Part shown: piece by piece, positions 1 through 11,304 of the stretch
Position numbering within the stretch: the stretch's first letter is position 1
How the letters are laid out: each line of letters begins with the position of its first letter
Origin: Fasciolopsis buskii
Taxonomy: Eukaryota; Platyhelminthes; Trematoda; Plagiorchiida; Fasciolidae
DNA: 64,000 bases
Assembly (NCBI GenBank): GCA_008360955.1
Contig: LUCM01001680.1
Coordinates: forward strand, 166,967-230,966
Reading direction: 5' to 3'
Position numbers and translations under genes: made by a program
The notes under the pieces: model-generated
What the model was told of the DNA's origin: nothing
Databases searched by the model: none
Seen by the model: only the letters and a program-made list of their open reading frames with translations

Positions 1-37
1 GTCTGACGTGTGTTAGAGCACCGTTCTACTTTCCAAA

Positions 38-905
38 GAGCCAACAGTCGTCGTGTTCTTGGACATTCGTGCAGCCTTTGACTCTGTTGGCAGATCTGCC
101 CTATGATACTGTTTGTTGGTGAATGGAGTACCTGAGATATATGTGTCGATTCTCAAAGAATTGTTCCGTCCTACGTCAGGTCGGGTTAGGGCTAATGGCC
201 AGTTTTGCCATCCTTCGTTGTTTCCAGTGGAGTACGGCGAGGATGCCTTATATCCCCATTTATTTTCAACTTTGTCGTAGAGGATGTTCTGCAGAACGCT
301 TTATCTGGAGAGGATGTCTCATCACGAACTGCGAAAGCCGCTCCGGCTTTCGCGAACCTACGACATTTGTGGTACCGCCAAGGCATCCGACTTTCCCTCA
401 AATGGAGGGTATGCAATGGCATAGTTCGTACCGTTCTCTAAGGTTGCGACACTTGCCTATCCATATCTAGGATCTGCGACGAATTTCTGTGTTCAACCAC
501 CGATGTCTTCGAAGCATGGCTTGTGCCTGGTGGGAACGTCGGGTGAACAAAGTTGAGGTGCGTCGTCGAATGTTGGGTGCTGACAGTCGTCCTCTAGCTG
601 AGATAATCGCTCTACGTCGCTTCGGTGGCTTGGTCATGTATTGCTTATGTCTGTTCATTGCCTACCTTTTCGTTGTCTTTTAGCAGTTGTTGGGCAAGGC
701 CGGGGGAAATGACGTGGTCAGTCTATGACTTGGTGTGAAGGTATGAAGAATTTAGTTTCGGGTTTGTCCTAGGTTGGCGCTTCCCGCCTTTGTGGTTGTA
801 GCCTACGTGACTAGGGTTGTTGTCGGTTACTGATGCTGAGAGATATGGCTGAGAACTGAAGTCAGTGTTGCCAATGTTGTGTGGCATGTATGTGTAACTC
901 GCCAC
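38..905 (+). mobile_element. Degenerate non-LTR retrotransposon (RTE/CR1-like LINE), RT 3' half
   Basis: This is a decayed reverse-transcriptase segment read in several frames. Near 50-110 the conceptual peptide VVFLDIRAAFDSV matches the RT block with the first catalytic Asp. Near 205-290 SSGVRRGCLISPFIFNF matches the 'SGVRQGCPLSPFLFN' block. From about 330 come AFANLRHLW and, after frame changes, HRCLRSMACAWWERRV (from 497), the usual C-terminal part of these trematode-type LINEs. The 700-900 stretch still resembles the terminal 'GGQ..TW..G..RLPGW.PRD..MA.N' tail with stops. The YADD block expected between 290 and 330 is absent, so an internal deletion removed the active site. The element enters from the left window edge. 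It is certainly dead; the exact clade (RTE or CR1) is inferred from memory of family sequence patterns. Confidence 0.85.
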
Positions 906-1849
906 ATCTTTCAAACCGGTAACTGTGTCGGCCCTATGACTACGTAAGATACAAACGCGGCAACATTATAGCCACATTGGGCAGTGGAAGATAAAGTTCT
1001 GTTCTACTTTATTTACTTTACTTTCTTCCGTGATGTGTAAAAGCTGTCTCATCCTTCACTTTTGCTTTGCACATCTAAAAAGTATCGGTGCAGTTGCTTT
1101 GTGTGTAAGGTTCCCAACAATTCTGTATTGATGTATACCGGTCTCTATAACCTCACGTAATCTTTCATAGGAAAGCAGCATCTAAGTATGCTTCCGAACT
1201 TTTGTTCCAAACTTCGCAACTGATCAGAAACCGTTTTGTATTCAATTGGAATGGAACAGTTTGAATTATTCGGTGGTATTTGTAGCATTGTCAATGTATT
1301 AGTAACTGAGAAACGGGTTCAGCTGACTGCAATAATTTATTTTCCTTATCGCGCGTCAACGTTAAAACGTCCACAAATCGCGGTTGAAGTCTACGGTAGG
1401 CAGTTGGTACCACTGAAGACTGTATTTTGGAGTCCATGAATTCCAAGATATGTTGCTTGATCCTTTATTTGTGAAATTCATAGATGAGGCATTGGTCGTA
1501 AAATCTGACAAGAATGGCTCCCGCTAACCTGTGGATTTAGAATGTAGAACATTTGAAATTCCGCTGAGTTGTTACTTAGTAAGAATCCAGTAAACTATCG
1601 TAGGATTCAGCCACATTGATTCAATCTACCAAAGAGTGCAATCCTATTCAAGAAGATGGCTTCATTTCCACTTGGGAATCGCTTCGAAACCAGTGGATTT
1701 CTTCGATGAAGATTTTATGCAACTTTTCCGCTCACAGAACATTGGGAATTGAGTCTGATGACTTATCGGCCCAAGGTGACTATAGTGCGAAGCGATTGTA
1801 GTTCGCTGAAATTCCTCCGTCTCAAAATCGTGCGGTAAATGATGGCATT
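906..1849. other. Unassigned stretch after LINE 1
   Basis: AT-leaning non-coding sequence. The only ORFs are 60-67 codons, without splice signals or recognisable motifs. I see no RNA gene or clear repeat here. Confidence 0.4.
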
Positions 1850-2200
1850 ATTCTTCGCAGTAGTATGTTTCGCGTACTGATGGATGAACAAAAGACTCCC
1901 GGAAACACTAAACCGGTTTCACGGTTATTGCCTTTCCTCAGGTATGCGTACCCGGTACTCTTCTGACCAACCATTCCTATACTAGTGCGCTGCGCTCCTT
2001 TCTTAGTTTCTAACTAGGATCTCATTTCAATTGTTAGGTGCATGAATGGATGAAAAGTGCATTTAAGAATCGCATAGTGATTTGTGGGAGGATTTTAGTC
2101 GGTCAGGCAAGGCTAACCTTCAGAAAGGGGACACAAGGCCCGAAAGTGTTAGTTTTCCTTCTCAGTAGTATATTTCGCAAACGGATGGAGCCTTGCTTGA
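1850..2200 (+). repeat. Dispersed repeat R4, copy 1 (plus a second partial start)
   Basis: The segment around 1905-1985 (CGGTTTCACGGTTATTG, then TCAGGTATGCGTACCC) recurs at 17140-17290 (inverted), 32240-32360 and 48935-49172. The preceding block AGTAGTATGTTTCGCGTACTGATGGA (1859-1884) recurs within this copy at about 2164-2189 and again near 32258. R4 is therefore a degenerate interspersed family, here with a partial internal duplication. It has no recognisable coding content. Confidence 0.55.
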
Positions 2201-2279
2201 CGCACGAAAATCCCCCGACGAATCCCCATGCAATTCTTCAATGGACTTCTCGTCTATTCACGCTCCTAACGATTTAAGT

Positions 2280-4387
2280 TAGATTATAGTGTGAATGATT
2301 GCACTTCGAAAATCTTAGTTACTGCCTTCCATTTGATCGCATTAAACGTATTTTTGTAGTTGTTTAAATCAGTCATTCTAACTGACGAAGATGTGAAAAT
2401 CTTACAAATTCTATAAATGTAACTGATCGCAAACTGTCTTATCGAATTACTCTGTACTCTTTCGGTCAACCCCACTGAACAAGTGTGTGAAATCATTTGC
2501 AATGATACAATATGAATAGCGTGAGGGAATGAGCTCGAGAACGTGGTCACCCAAGAGGTTGTTGATCAGTGCAGTATACTTAGTATGCCGGGTAAATTTG
2601 GACCCAATTAATTCCGTAATTCACGTGAACACATGTGAACACGTACAGTGATGGTTGAATGGGTAGTACAAACATTAACACTGATATGGATTGACTATAT
2701 ATTATTTTTTACCTAAACTGTATTAAGGAAAAATTTGAATAACTTTCCTGAATTGTTTTACCCACGAAAACATTCGAGAAATAATGTCCGGGTTCGAAGG
2801 ACTGAAAGTAGTACTAATCATCTCAGAAACGGGTATCATTAGACCTGATAGAAAGATTTCATTTTAACAAACCAACTGGTATTCTTCTGGATGACACATC
2901 ATGAAGAGATGATATGTAATGTTATCTTTCCAAACTCTTACCGTATCAGTGTATTCATCATACCGAAAAAGTTGTCATTTCAGAAGTAAAATTTTACTTT
3001 GAAGTGTCTATTATAGCAGCATTCGAGTGCAGTGCCATCAATATTTTTACATGTCACTCCTCGGTTAGTTTTCCTAGATAAACACCATTAGGAAGACCGA
3101 AAATATTTCGTCTCGCATTCCAAACTGAAACACGCAGTTAATGGTACACTATCGAGGTAAATGGTGACCGAAAATAAATTCTTTCTGGTCACACCGTACC
3201 CGTTTTCTGCCTCATTCTGAACAATTATTTTGCATGTACACTTTGATCTCATCTACCAATAATGATCAGTTCACCACGGTACACCTACGACCATAACCAG
3301 TTATTTGTTTCGATGGCAGTTCACGTCGTTAGTTTTCTTGGGATTCTGATCTCTGTCGAGGTGAGATTGTCAATACATGCTCGTAGTTAGTGGTGTTCCT
3401 CTCTTGAAAGCATCCACTCGGACGCAAGAACACAAACCATCTACAAGAAGGCAATGATAAATTTTGTCATATCTGTCCTTGAGGACCAAGAAGGACACAG
3501 GTTCAGTTCGGATGAAGTTGAAATTTTAGACCAAGCAATCACGACACAAGAAATTTTTTGGGAACCCTAGTAGTCTTCAAACCAGTCGGTCAGTAGGCAT
3601 ATCGAATTTAATTACTTGTACATCCAGATGACAAGCATGCCTTTCAACCGGACAAGAAAGCTGGAAGTCAAATCATACGACCACACAGTCATGGACCGTA
3701 AATATTTATGCAGAAACAACTACGAAACCACATCACCAAATACTCATATACTCGCAATGGATACAACTGATCAGAGCCGAAGTGATCGGACCACAGAAGC
3801 CGAATTTCACTTCTCTAGGGTCAAAAGTCAAGTCGACAAAGGCCAAGCAGTAAAACAAACGTGTGATCACGTGGTCAAGGTCACTGGAGGGATTTGTGAC
3901 GGGCTGGCTGTATGCAGCCATCACGATTGCAACTGTGTAAGTAGTGACACTGGCTGATGCGCTTACTTGGCTTCGCCTTGTGGTATTTTCCAATTTGCAT
4001 ATTTCAGATCCGAATGCCTGCAACCCCCATCCGGAGGAGCCCTGACTCCAAGCATGTTACATTACTATAGATGTTGGTCGTAAACCCAATTCGGCTGTAA
4101 AAAGCACATGCCGAGCAGCATACTGGCCGCTTCGCGAAAGATTGTTTTAAACCAGCGTAATTCTGGTCCAGTGCCACGTTCTGGCTTACATATCGGTAGA
4201 TCCGTTCAGCCGCAGCGGTAGCACAACTCTAATCAGGCATAGAAGAGACCGGAGACCGTCGCAACGGATGTGAAAACATATTTTCAATTAGCCGACCAAA
4301 TCAGTGTCACAAGACACAACGTACAGTTATAAGGATTTTTACTCGGAAGTCAACGATTACAGAGAACTTAAGAACAACTAAATACAA
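2280..4387. other. Unassigned non-coding stretch
   Basis: Sequence of mixed composition with one 113-codon ORF (3616-3957, plus) that has no recognisable motif and reads like chance. No tRNA, repeat family member or convincing exon was found. Confidence 0.4.
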
Positions 4388-4537
4388 TTTGGTGAACGAG
4401 CTCGTTTTCAGTAATTCGTACTCATGCCATTACACCCCTATATATTTGGAAAAATTCACTTTAGGAAGGATTGGATTAGTCAGATAAAAATATGGGTGGC
4501 GAAGGAATTTGTAGTGTTACATACATAATCTGAATAC
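4388..4537 (+). repeat. Left inverted terminal repeat of the Penelope-like element
   Basis: It includes GAGCTCGTTTTCAGTAATTC, then TATATTTGGAAAAA and GGAAGGATTGGATTAGTCAG (near 4465). The reverse complement of 5554-5702 carries the same blocks in the same order with scattered substitutions and short indels. Confidence 0.85.
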
Positions 4538-4846
4538 TTGAGTCGTCAATACAAGCGCTCCACTTACACAAGCGTTATGTGGGCGAAATTTTGTGTACTC
4601 AACCCCTCGACGAGAACTAACCAACTGTTGAATAAGTTCAACTCGGCTCACGCAAATGTGAAATTCACAACAGAGATGGATTTGAACAATGAAATAGCAT
4701 TCTTAGATGTACAACAAAGTCGTCGAGAAGACGGATCAATTCGGCGATCAGCCACGTAGAACTGGCAATACATCAACTTTCACAGTTGTGAATCTCTTAA
4801 TGTGAAGAGGAACTTTATTAGATGTCTGATTGCCAGGACAAAAGAA
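4538..4846 (+). pseudogene. Penelope-like reverse transcriptase, C-terminal remnant
   Basis: The translation contains LLNKFNSAHANVKFT, EIAFLDVQQSRREDGSIRRS (residues about 29-71 of the reading frame starting at 4538) and, after an in-frame TAG at 4757, KRNFIRCLIARTKE. In Penelope-like elements these blocks lie at the end of the RT ('NxxHxxIxFT...LxFLDVxVxRxxDG', then 'KxxLIxxLxxRAxxI'). The stop and a frame switch near 4846 show that the copy is inactive. The YxDD palm is not present in the window. Confidence 0.8.
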
Positions 4847-5529
4847 TATGCACAAAAGATGCTCTTGAAGCTGAACTGCAGACGGTCAGAAGAGTATTCA
4901 CTGAAAATGGTTTCCCAATTAGATTAATCGACAAGATGTTGGAGACAGAACAGGAAGTTCCTAGGAGGGCGACGGTGGAGAAAAAGCCAGTATACATATC
5001 TCTGCCTTGCAAAGGTGACACGCTAGCAGAGGTAGCACGACGAAGACTGACTAGCGCTATCAATCAGACATTCTACGCAGCCAAGCTTCGTATCCTGTTT
5101 AAATCCCGCCCCGTAGTGTCATTATGGTTGAAAGACAAAGTTCCTGATTCTGCAGCCTCGTTTTATATCCATTCATTCACATGTTTCTGTGGCATAACGT
5201 ACATCGGCCGCACGACCAGGCGTTTGTCTGGATGCATCCGTGAGCATCACCCTGCATGGCTGGACATTGGAACAATTAAGTCACATAATAGCGCTGTGGT
5301 TTCACACATGGCACAGGCTAACCACATCGTGAATGTGACGCAAGCTTTCCGGACCCTGTATAAGGTTAGAGGTCAACAATCCAGGTTGGCAAAGTGTCGC
5401 CTCTTGGGCACTGCGGAAGTTGTCGCAATCCGTCTTCACAATCCTCCACTTTGTTCTCAAAAACAATTTGTGGTTGCGCTTCAACTCCCCTGGCCCACCC
5501 TCCGTCCCAATGCAAACCCTAGTCCATAA
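4847..5529 (+). pseudogene. Penelope-like element, linker and GIY-YIG endonuclease domain
   Basis: The longest open stretch of the element runs from 4822 to the stop at 5529. From about 4846 it continues the RT frame with ICTKDALEAELQTVRRVF. After a linker comes a cysteine-containing lead (CFC, residues 121-123 when counted from 4822) followed by GITYIGRTTRRL, i.e. the GIY-YIG core (G124-I-T-Y127-I-G129) with the downstream Arg residues. The C-terminal tail includes SAVVSHMAQANHIV and VAIRLHNPPLCS, also typical of these elements. The domain nicks DNA for insertion in active family members. This ORF is intact from 4846 to 5529 but is separated from the RT remnant by a frame change, so I treat it as a pseudogene. 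Confidence 0.85.
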
Positions 5530-5553
5530 AACAATTAACACAACACATTCCTG

Positions 5554-5702
5554 TGTATTCAGCTTATGCATGTTAACATCTCAAATCCCTTCCCCATCCA
5601 TATTTTTATCTGACTAATCCAATCCTTCCTAACGTGGTTTTTTCCAAATATATAGTGATGTAATAGCATGTGTGCGAATCACTGAAAACGAGCTTGTTCA
5701 TC
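5554..5702 (-). repeat. Right inverted terminal repeat of the Penelope-like element
   Basis: This is the reverse-complement partner of 4388-4537. Shared blocks include TCTGACTAATCCAATCCTTCC (21 bp, split here as TCTGACTAAT and CCAATCCTTCC, near 5610-5630) and TGAAAACGAGCTTGTTCA (near 5683). Confidence 0.85.
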
Positions 5703-8700
5703 AGACTGTGTTATCGCAGCAACTAAACACCCGATTAACCCCTTTTACTCGTCACACTCTTGGTTACATATTGATAAACCGAAGTCTTCGGCATTCAGTG
5801 AAGCTATGCCAATCAGAGTACATAAGCACAGTTGACCATTGCATGTCATTCAATTCGCAAATCGTTTTACGCAATCGGTCGAAACGAGCAATACGAAATG
5901 CTGACCTCCTGCTTTACGGGTCTTCTGTCTTTACTGTGCAATTCCTTTATAAGTACGAAATTATTCGTCATTGGATAGCGCTACTATATTGTTTTCTGGG
6001 ACAAAATAAATACATGTCGCTTCCCTGTTTATTGTTATAAAGCCTAGGTTGTGAGTAATTAGAACACGAACAGGCTATAGCTAATCACCTCTTCAGCATT
6101 TGGTACCGTTGGCAAACACGTGGGCTAACAAGGTGTCCTTATCAAAACGATCTACCTGCAATGCAAAGCTGCGAAACAGTCACTACTGAGTTGAATAATT
6201 CTGCAACGACACTTCTATCTTTCATACAATTGCGATTGTCATGCCCACCGTGTGCTGGATGACCTCGATGGCAACAAATATCATCTAGTTAGTCGTGATT
6301 ATTGGAGAAACTAACCCAAATGGGTGATGCGAAACAGTTATGAGTGACTTATCAACCAAGTGTATTCGAGTATCCTAACTCGATGCCTTTTAGAATCGAA
6401 AGCAGCACATAGTATGCATTCTGAGATTCTCCAGACCAATACTAAACGAAAATAATGTAGTGTTGTCATGGGCATGATGCGTTACCTCTCAGCAGAACGA
6501 CAAGGGAAGTTGATAGGATTCAGTTGTCTAATAATTGTGCAAATTCGCTTTTCAACTGGATGTCCAACTTCAAATCCAGAAATACGTATTTGAGAAAACA
6601 CAAGTTGGCGAACAATGTGCTCAGTGGTAATTTTCAAAGAAATACGTATTTGCCGAATAATATACACCACTGTTTTGTACACATGCTTCCAAATACAAGG
6701 GCAAAAATCGAAACCACCTGTTTTCTAGCCATCACCGGGGATCGGAAATCTCATGAGCCGCTCTAATTTATAGTGTCACACCAATACTCATCATAAAGCT
6801 CTATTGTTTGGCGTTGTATTGAAGGAGTGTCCATTGTTGAATAGCTTTCCTCTACTGTTTGCCAACAGGATAATGACAGGTAGACAGAATGACAACACGT
6901 TCGTAGCTGTTTAGACAACATTCGAGTGCTCACAATGAGATCACAGTGAACGATAATAAAAAGTCATTGGGCAAAATCCCTACGCGATTGGCTGCATCAT
7001 TGCCTGAATCGAAATATTTTGGTATTGCCTCGCAAATATTATCCACTCACAAACAGTTTCAAGACGAAATAAGTGCAGCTTCTCCCAGTCAGCAAAACCG
7101 AAAACTTCCATTCGATACAGACAATACAAAAGATAACGAGAATCAATGATAATCCACATACGGACATACACGCACGCACACACATCTCACAGGGCTACGT
7201 GGAACTCAAACCTCAACGGCTCGCAACATATCAAATGCGAGAATTAAACGAACGTGAACCATAACTCGTAAATGATACGTGGCGTAATTCGAAACAATGA
7301 TTTGGTTGTAAAGACGTCCCAAGTGCTGTGCATATCTGAGAGTTATACCGGCCTCATCCCGGTGCGCGTGTAGAGGTAGCAACAGAGTAGGCTTCATCAC
7401 ATGACTCGCTGATCAGTATCCAGTTGTCATCTAGAACCAGGAGTCGGTCACATCAGAGCTATTTTGTAAACCTTGATAGGACAGAATAGCGCAAATGTGA
7501 TTTATCATGCTTCCCATCGCGAATCTGAAATCAAATTACCTTGATTTGTTGAGCCTGTTCATAATCTGTTTTTGTCTACATTTCGTGCCGAGATATGCTA
7601 TTGACAAATTGTCTGGGATTGGTTGAGTAAGCATATCTTTTCGATTTTGTCAGTGAAGGTTTTCATCACTGCTGATCCCACGGATTCAAAGTGATGTTTC
7701 TTAATTCAACTGAAATTTTCCGTTACTTTTAACATATTAAAATCGATGTTATTTCGAACAGTTGAATAGTGACAAATCGGTTTACTTAGTATATATCTCC
7801 TATCGGGACTATAAGAAAACTGTCTGTAATGCTATTTTTTAACAAAACCAGTAATTTGTTAGCCTTTACACTCAAATTTTCTACCCGCAACTCGCAATCC
7901 AGTAACCATGCCGAGTAAACTTTAATGATAACCATCATTGCGAACAAGCCAGATCTATTTTTGGATGGAATATTGCGAGGTCAAATGACGAATGATAAAA
8001 ATGTTCATTTAAAACAAACATTGATTTTTTTTCCGACACCTGGTGAGAAAGTGTGACGATCGTTGTAACAGAGTTAAAAACTGTGCCTGGCAATCTGTTG
8101 AGGGAGGGTTATAGGCTGTCATATTGATGTTGTTCGTTCCTAGTGTCCACATTTACTGGGCACTGAGATAAAGTAAAAGCACTGGAACAGACTGCGGTAA
8201 TGTCCTTTTTTTCTGACTTGCTGTTGTATGCACCTAACCATGCCGATGACATCAACGGGAGCACGAACAAAAGATCCTATCGTTTTCTTTCAGCGATGAG
8301 ATTGACAAAGTGTAGTTGAAGGCACACTTAGAAGCGATTATTTGAAAGAGGTCGCCAACCATCGCGGAACATTTTTTGAACCTGGATCCTACTAGACGTA
8401 ATTGAGCGACGAATTCATCAAACATTTATTTGTTATGAGCGATGGAAATGTCACGAGTATATTGAGACACATGAAGGAGAGAATAAAGACGTACACCCCA
8501 AGAACCACATTCATCAAGTCAGCCAATGACCGATTGATGGATGGACATCACCATTCAGTCGATGGAACGAAATTCAGAGTTTGTTAAAGCCAAACGATTG
8601 GAATATGCGTTTGGTTACAAGAACGAATAGCAGAACAGTAAGTCTGTACATGAGCGAAGCTACTTGCATTGTGTGATGTTGCCCCACTTAATGATCGCTA

Positions 8701-9987
8701 AGATTGGGACTGAAAGTTCTGTCCTAACAAAGGGCCTAATTTGTACGTATTATATTCATTCTCCGTCGGTACGTTGAAGTGCGAACGTCATATAAAGGTT
8801 ACCCGTTCTGGAGCAACCAGGTGTTCCAATGGTACCATTGCATCAGAGGGTTCTGAATTCACTGATACAAAACGACCAAATTGGATTTCTGTCGCTAAAC
8901 AATCCCTTTTTTAACCTACTGGTAAAGGCATTCGATAGATTCAAATAGGTGAGCATTCTGACCTCCTTAATGTTCTTTAATACATTAAGAACTAGTTCAC
9001 CGAAAACGATCCGGTTATCCGAAATGTCCCAACTGATTGGACGATACAGAGGCATCGTTTGAATCTGCTCTAATTGGCCTGCGGTGCTTCGTGTAACCCA
9101 AGCACGACGGTCAGCTGTGCAGCATACGATCGTCAGGCTTTCTCATTTGTTCACCAAGTGTCAAAGAAAATCAATATATCTCAAACATACACATTTCGTC
9201 ATTCGCTATTTGACCTCGGGATATTCCGTCCAAATTTTGATCTGGTTTATTCGTAATAAGGGTTATAATTAAAGGTTGTTCATTGTGGCTACTGGACTGC
9301 GGGTTGCGGTCAACGACTAGCCTGTATAGAGATGAAATAACTTCAGGTTTAGTCTAAATGATTGTTTGTTTTAGCTGAAACCTGATGAGCGTATGTGTGG
9401 AGTTCTAGACGATGAACAGATTGCCAGATTTCAGAGAAATCTAGATCAATCAGGCGGGCACAAAATCAGAAATAAAATGCACGAAATATAGACAAATTAC
9501 AATGTGAAACAAAATAGCTTTGTTGTTCTACTGACTGATGGGTTCCCCTTGGATATTTTTGCTGTTAGACGCAATCAACGCAGTGTCTGCAGTTGTTCAA
9601 GCCCACTGATGCAAATTCATTTCCCAGCCGTTTGAATTGAAAAAAACTCGACATTTTAGAGATCATCTAAATGGAACCCGAAGCGTTGGAAAACTTAGTC
9701 GTTTATTCACTTCAGTAAGCCCCAGACCGGTGAATGACGTTCAGTTCTTTCCTCTCTTACCCATTCGGATTAACTTTGGCGTTAGTTTATACCGTAAAGT
9801 TCAGCTCCGGTAAATACGAAGAGTACTTCAGACAACGGATGAATATACCACAAGTGTAGTTTATTCCATCAACTATTCAGCTGGGGTGTTGATGCTCATT
9901 GGCTTCATATCGGCTGCTGTCGGAACGAGATTCAGTTGAGGAAAATTGTCTGTGAAACCGCCGCGCATCTCAGGGGAGAACAAGTAT

Positions 9988-9990
<3 letters not shown>
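5703..9990. other. Long unassigned stretch
   Basis: About 4.3 kb without a recognisable gene. ORFs stay below 123 codons and none shows paired splice sites or a known domain. A small direct repeat at 6578-6652 is listed separately. Otherwise it resembles intron or intergenic DNA. Confidence 0.45.
6578..6652. repeat. Two 15-bp palindrome-containing direct repeats, 60 bp apart
   Basis: AGAAATACGTATTTG occurs at 6578-6592 and again at 6638-6652. The core AAATACGTATTT is a perfect palindrome. The flanks are only weakly similar (AACTTCAAATCC versus GGTAATTTTCAA). Confidence 0.7.

Positions 9991-9995
<5 letters not shown>

Positions 9996-10028
<33 letters not shown>
9996..10028. repeat. (CA)n microsatellite
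   Basis: A near-perfect CA dinucleotide run. An imperfect GT-rich run follows at about 10208-10258. Confidence 0.95.
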
Positions 10029-10030
<2 letters not shown>

Positions 10031-10059
10031 AACCGAAACACGAGTAAACCATCAATTAT

Positions 10060-11080
10060 TGTGATTGTGGGTTACAGTCGCTGAGTTCTACCAGATTGTC
10101 CGATTTGACAGATGTTAAGTTGCCTTCGGAACTTATCAGTCAGAAGAAAAGATTTGCTTGCTCCATCTATTTTTCATTTCCTCATGCACTGATATGCCTT
10201 CAGCTGTTTTTGTGTGTGTGTGTACGCGTGCACCTGTGTGTGTGTGTGCATGTGTGTGGAGCCCGGGTTAATCATTTCGGTTTATCTGACTCACTTTGTA
10301 CACGTTTTCGTCCGTCACCTTGACAATGTCCTACTTCATTTTGGTTTACTCCCATTGTGCTAGTCCTCCCAAAGGACAGTTTTCTTAGTAATCTAGGTTG
10401 GGAGTCCGTAATTCTCCCCTCCAACAGCGGCGATACGTACTGACAATTAACAAGGTCTATGGAAAGCCTACGAAGTACTTCATTTCAAGGACGCACAAAC
10501 GACACACGAATAAGTCAAACTGTCTAGTACTTGCAAATCATACTTACCAGTTGGGACAGGGAAGAAAGAGACCATGAGATTGGGAGATTAATCTCTTCCA
10601 GATGTGGATTGTTTCCGGGGTCAATCTGTTGTTCGTCTACAAGCAATATTCCCGTCGAGGGCCACAGTAATGCATTAGAGACCTAATCGATATACCTTAT
10701 GTCTGGTTCGCGGAGTTGCTTGGACTTGAATTAAGTTAGGACTGACGGGCAGACCATTTTAATCCTAAATCCTTGTCTCTTGGACACTAACAAGGCATGA
10801 CCTTTGACGCATCTGGTTTATTGCTTCCAATCAAGCAATCAGCACATGATGGTTACCATCACTCTGGACCATACATTCCATCTTACATGTTTGCTTAAAA
10901 AGGTACGTTAACCGGGTGATAATGAAGCACATAATTGCCAATGGGAAACGATCACGCATTGTGTTCATTCTGTCTCGAATGCACTTCCGTTTGTTTTTAG
11001 TCTAAACGTTCGTTATCTCAAACTGTACATCTTACCCTGAAGACCTTATTCATTAATAATTAGTTGCTATGGCTACTACA
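10060..11080. other. Unassigned stretch downstream of the Asn-rich exon (its intron)
   Basis: No exon or repeat family was recognised. It lies directly 3' (minus sense) of the splice donor at 11123 and is probably the start of an intron. Confidence 0.4.
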
Positions 11081-11123
11081 CAGATTATGTACATCGATTT
11101 AAGAAATTAGACCTCAAACTTAC

Positions 11124-11245
11124 CGGGTTTGATATAGTTGAGATATCGGTTGCACGTATTTTCTCCAAAAAAGCTGTAAATGAGTTCGTGCTACCTTCAT
11201 TTCCATCTTCACTGGTAGTATAGTTGTTGCCGTTGGTGTTGCTGA

Positions 11246-11304
<59 letters not shown>

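Larger units (their letters stand above)
4388..5702 (+). mobile_element. Truncated Penelope-like element with inverted terminal repeats
   Basis: The element consists of the C-terminal part of a Penelope-type reverse transcriptase followed by a GIY-YIG endonuclease, enclosed by two matching sequences in opposite orientation (4388-4537 and 5554-5702). Penelope-like elements are known to carry long terminal repeats that may be direct or inverted, often with 5' truncation; this fits. The 5' part of the RT, including its catalytic palm, is missing, and the remaining ORF changes frame near 4846. Autonomous activity is excluded. The enclosed coding region is oriented on the plus strand. Confidence 0.85.

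Noticed and set aside
9360..9420. CTGATGAG near 9374 as another hammerhead core
   Set aside because: No GAAA box follows a plausible stem II; the same applies to CTGATGA at 13552, 21938, 27038 and 31307.
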